The notes under the pieces: model-generated
Told to the model about the DNA's origin: nothing
Database searches by the model: none
The model's input: only the letters and a program-made list of their open reading frames with translations
Assembly: GCA_022826565.1 (NCBI GenBank)
Contig: JAJDUP010000031.1
Span: forward strand, 50,465-114,464
Length of the DNA: 64,000 nucleotides
Origin: Gemmatimonadota bacterium
GTDB lineage: Bacteria > Gemmatimonadota > Gemmatimonadetes > Longimicrobiales > Gaopeijiaceae
Direction: 5' to 3'
Shown here: positions 62,901-64,000 of the stretch, piece by piece
Layout: each line of letters begins with the position of its first letter
How positions within the stretch are numbered: position 1 is the stretch's first letter
Program-made: the position numbers and the translations under genes

Positions 62901-63262
62901 CCGCCGCCGACCATGTCCGCTTGCACCCGGCCTCCGGGTTGTCCATCGAGGATCGGGACCGGGTTGCGGACTCCCTCGAAGCGCCGTGGGGCATCCGTCA
63001 GGAGCGGCGGCTCCGGGAGGTGTTCGCGCCCGACCGGGTCGCCCCGGGAGAACTGACGCGCAGGATCGCCGATGTCGTGAACGAACTCGGGCTACAACCA
63101 TGGAAGCCGCCCGAGCCGCTCGATCCCATCGAGGAGGAGGAAGTGAATCTGGTCGTCTGGATGGGCGTCATGGAGGCGGATACGTCCACGGCATCTCGCC
63201 ATGACTCAATTCCACGTTCCGGATCGACGCCGGAACAGATCCACAAGGAAGGAAACAAGTGA
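59918..63262 (+). CDS. PLD-like nuclease fused to SNF2/SF2 helicase
   Basis: 1114 residues. Residues ~1-200 form a phospholipase-D-like domain with one HKD-type motif: His144-x-Lys146 in LHGKAF and Gly-Ser-Ser-Asn at 159-162 in AGSSNFT. The SF2 helicase follows: LTRFQTDGV, motif I GLGKS (about 271-276) in DSVGLGKSFIAAEI, motif II DEAH near 351, LTATPVNN near 384, and in the C-terminal RecA domain KVLVFSYFGDTVEWI, TTDVLAEGMNLQQC and motif VI LVQRHGRIDRIG near 777. The architecture (nuclease plus translocase) and coupling to a methylase fit a restriction-type or DISARM-like defence module, without the other DISARM genes. Confidence 0.9.
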   Translation: MSHPEFVDNLDGNTLERALRERLEHLLGTLREPPAASIATGYFNPGGFGRLADVLRRAASVRLLLGAEPLPAARLPERRLGDPRGERYEKRLADEELDGAERKLRRDRDRLPFSEPGRASVRELLDFLDSGKIEVRRYEHRFLHGKAFLFSGKHGVLAGSSNFTLAGLTSNLELNLGQYQPAVVERVEEWFDRLWNDARPYDLGAIYREQFAEHPPYLIYLRALWERYGGELEEEAGDSGRIRLTRFQTDGVFRAKRILDQYNGVLVADSVGLGKSFIAAEIFTEVIERNRQRALLIAPAQLRDGMWRQFRKRYQVGIEVVSFEQLAGDRQLGQGDGSALGSSIGDYSLVVIDEAHAFRNADTKRARALRQLLRGDPPRKVVLLTATPVNNSLWDLYDLLTYFVGHDAVFADRGIPSLKERFRQADKEDPFSLSPDTLFDILDATTVRRTRHFVQRFYPNDNFRLKDGTEVTIRFPDPVIRSRSYDLDEVLPGFFVEFAEVLDSGEGEPKLTMARYWPTRYRREGTPDARETALVGLIRSGLLKRFESSARAFVQTVSRMVAAHDHFVRAVEGGVIPSSDSLAALRETDSDEAWEELLCEGEPVADDLDTVRLVKDVQSDRALLERLRVRASAIRAENDPKLKLLAGELARIAAEAERKGISERDIRNRGKVLVFSYFGDTVEWIAERLREVVATDRRLARYRGRIAVVRGTDSFEGITRTDAVFGFAPESTEAPPSRSEDKYDILVTTDVLAEGMNLQQCGRIINYDLPWNPMRLVQRHGRIDRIGSPHEKVFLTCVFPDSQLEALLALEERIRRKLAQAAASIGVEQPPIPGMEQTQQVFADDRRKIEALRRGDSSLFERGGEGVHAHSGEEYRQELRKGIERWGDRIRDLAWGVGSGFVGGTRTGHVFCARVFDRVFMRFVPVEADAEIERDTLACLGILSCTEHTERTLPEGFAERAFGAWERARRDIYEEWMRATDPATLQPSIRPLFRAAADHVRLHPASGLSIEDRDRVADSLEAPWGIRQERRLREVFAPDRVAPGELTRRIADVVNELGLQPWKPPEPLDPIEEEEVNLVVWMGVMEADTSTASRHDSIPRSGSTPEQIHKEGNK

Positions 63263-63279
63263 TGAGAGAACGAGCTTGG

Positions 63280-63305
63280 GACCACCCAGCCGCGGGTGGG
63301 TGGTC
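63280..63305. terminator. Hairpin between helicase and second methylase genes
   Basis: GACCACCCA and TGGGTGGTC (9-bp perfect arms) surround an 8-base GC-rich loop. It lies 18 bp after the helicase stop. There is no U-tract, so it may attenuate rather than terminate. Confidence 0.4.
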
Positions 63306-63380
63306 GACGACGGAGCACCTCGGCGAGTATGGTGCCTCGTGCGATCGATGGAGCGAGCAACCTGAGAGGCGGCTGCGACC

Positions 63381-63887
63381 ATGAGCCAGAGCCAACCAGC
63401 GAATCACATCCTCGAGCGTGTCGCGATCTACAGGAGTGACGCTCGAAATCTTCCGTTGGCGTCTGAATCAATAGACCTTGTCGTTACGTCGCCTCCGTAC
63501 TACAAGACCCGCGACTACGGTCATGAGCGCCAGATCGGACAAGAGAGCAGCCCGGAAGAATATGCCCAGGAAATGGCAAGGGTAATGGGCGAAATGAAAC
63601 GCGTCCTGAAGGTGTCCGGCTCGGTGTTCATGAATATCGGGGACACCTACAACGGTCACCGGAGCCTAGCTGGGATTCCGGGTGCCATTGAGGAGGTAGC
63701 CCGCGGCCAGGGATGGAAGGTCCGGAACCGCATCGTATGGTCCAAGATCAGAGGGATGCCGACGCCCACACGAAACCGCCTTCCGGCCCGCCATGAGTAC
63801 GTACTTCATCTCACTAAATCGACGAAGTATTTCTACGATCTTCACGCCTACTCGGAGTACCTAGCAGGCCGTGGAACAATGGGGTAG
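63381..63887 (+). CDS. DNA N4-cytosine/N6-adenine methyltransferase, apparently truncated
   Basis: 168 residues. Motif IV is TSPPYY in DLVVTSPPYYKTRDYGHERQ; GSVFMNIGDTYNG and NRIVWSKIRGMPTPTRNRLP with RHEYVLHLTKSTKYFYDL follow, as in beta-class N4/N6 methylases. In that class the SAM-binding FxGxG motif comes at the C-terminus, after another ~80-150 residues, but here the frame stops at 63887 just after LHAYSEYLAGRG. The SAM site is therefore missing. A frameshift, nonsense change or insertion is likely; the 113 bases left show no continuation in other frames that I can recognise. Confidence 0.75.
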   Translation: MSQSQPANHILERVAIYRSDARNLPLASESIDLVVTSPPYYKTRDYGHERQIGQESSPEEYAQEMARVMGEMKRVLKVSGSVFMNIGDTYNGHRSLAGIPGAIEEVARGQGWKVRNRIVWSKIRGMPTPTRNRLPARHEYVLHLTKSTKYFYDLHAYSEYLAGRGTMG

Positions 63888-64000
63888 CGGAAGCGCCGTG
63901 CGGGGGAAGTGGCTATGGCCGGTCTCGGGGGTTGCAGAGCCGAGAGTCGCGCTGAGGGAGCCGAGACGACGGCGGACGAGGCGGAGCAAGTGCCCGATGG

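Noticed and set aside
55914..63887. Complete DISARM or BREX system
   Set aside because: Only methylase and helicase-type genes are visible; no drmA/drmB, brxC/pglZ or DUF1998-type protein lies in the window, and PLD is fused to the helicase.
63888..64000. 5' end of a group II intron interrupting the methylase gene
   Set aside because: A GTGCG string occurs, but no intron domains or reverse transcriptase can be seen in 113 bases.

Overview
The window is a GC-rich (by eye about two thirds G+C) bacterial chromosome segment. Lipoproteins, Sec and Tat leaders, outer-membrane beta-barrel-like proteins and periplasmic oxidoreductases indicate a Gram-negative-type envelope. The repertoire is that of an aerobic scavenging heterotroph: S9 and S15 peptidases, class C beta-lactamase-type hydrolases, amidases, amidohydrolases, PQQ-type sugar dehydrogenases, a BNR/sortilin propeller protein and a sulfite-oxidase-type enzyme. 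It resembles Gemmatimonadota or a similar lineage, but that is inference: there is no rRNA gene here and no search could be run.

Layout. 1-54 kb is chromosomal background, mostly single genes or pairs. 0-11.5 kb: a DUF5107 lipoprotein (cut by the left edge), a DPP-IV-like peptidase, a beta-barrel protein, an SRPBCC protein, a PQQ sugar dehydrogenase, a HEPN/MNT pair, a PPC-beta-lactamase protein, and a molybdopterin oxidoreductase followed by a small cytochrome c. 11.6-23.5 kb: a DUF4143 ATPase, a MITE-like repeat, an esterase, an amidase, a YdbS/YdbT pair, a beta-lactamase-VanX fusion, a DMT transporter and a methyltransferase. 23.5-38.3 kb: an LRR-metzincin lipoprotein, a BNR propeller protein, a second DUF4143 ATPase behind a 23-bp tandem repeat array, a purine permease, a Tat-exported class V aminotransferase fold, a CocE-type hydrolase and a DAACS symporter. 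38.3-54 kb: an Rpn nuclease between remnants of two toxin-antitoxin modules, an S9 peptidase, an intact VapBC pair, an amidase, an arginase-fold lipoprotein, two overlapping amidohydrolases plus a second PQQ sugar dehydrogenase, a third DUF4143 ATPase and a spermidine-dehydrogenase-like oxidoreductase.

At 54100-54141 lies the 3' half of a tRNA-Ile(GAU) gene on the minus strand, oriented as expected for the far attachment site of an element integrated into tRNA-Ile. To its right the DNA is decayed (54.1-55.9 kb: a duplicated ~114-bp end sequence, a broken metzincin gene, a small ORF with an in-frame stop). Then comes an apparent defence operon: a 1335-aa Eco57I-like methylase, a 1114-aa PLD-SNF2 helicase overlapping it by 4 bp, and an N4/N6 methylase that ends early. 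The island continues past the right edge.

Several layers of small repeats are not explained by genes: a ~250-bp MITE-like inverted repeat and an internally deleted relative, each supplying the TAG stop of the gene before it; three 34-nt palindromic units of one family; a 23-bp-period array sharing an ATCACCC core with the operator-like site of another DUF4143 gene; and AT-rich palindromes in front of the HEPN/MNT, VapBC and DUF4143 genes.
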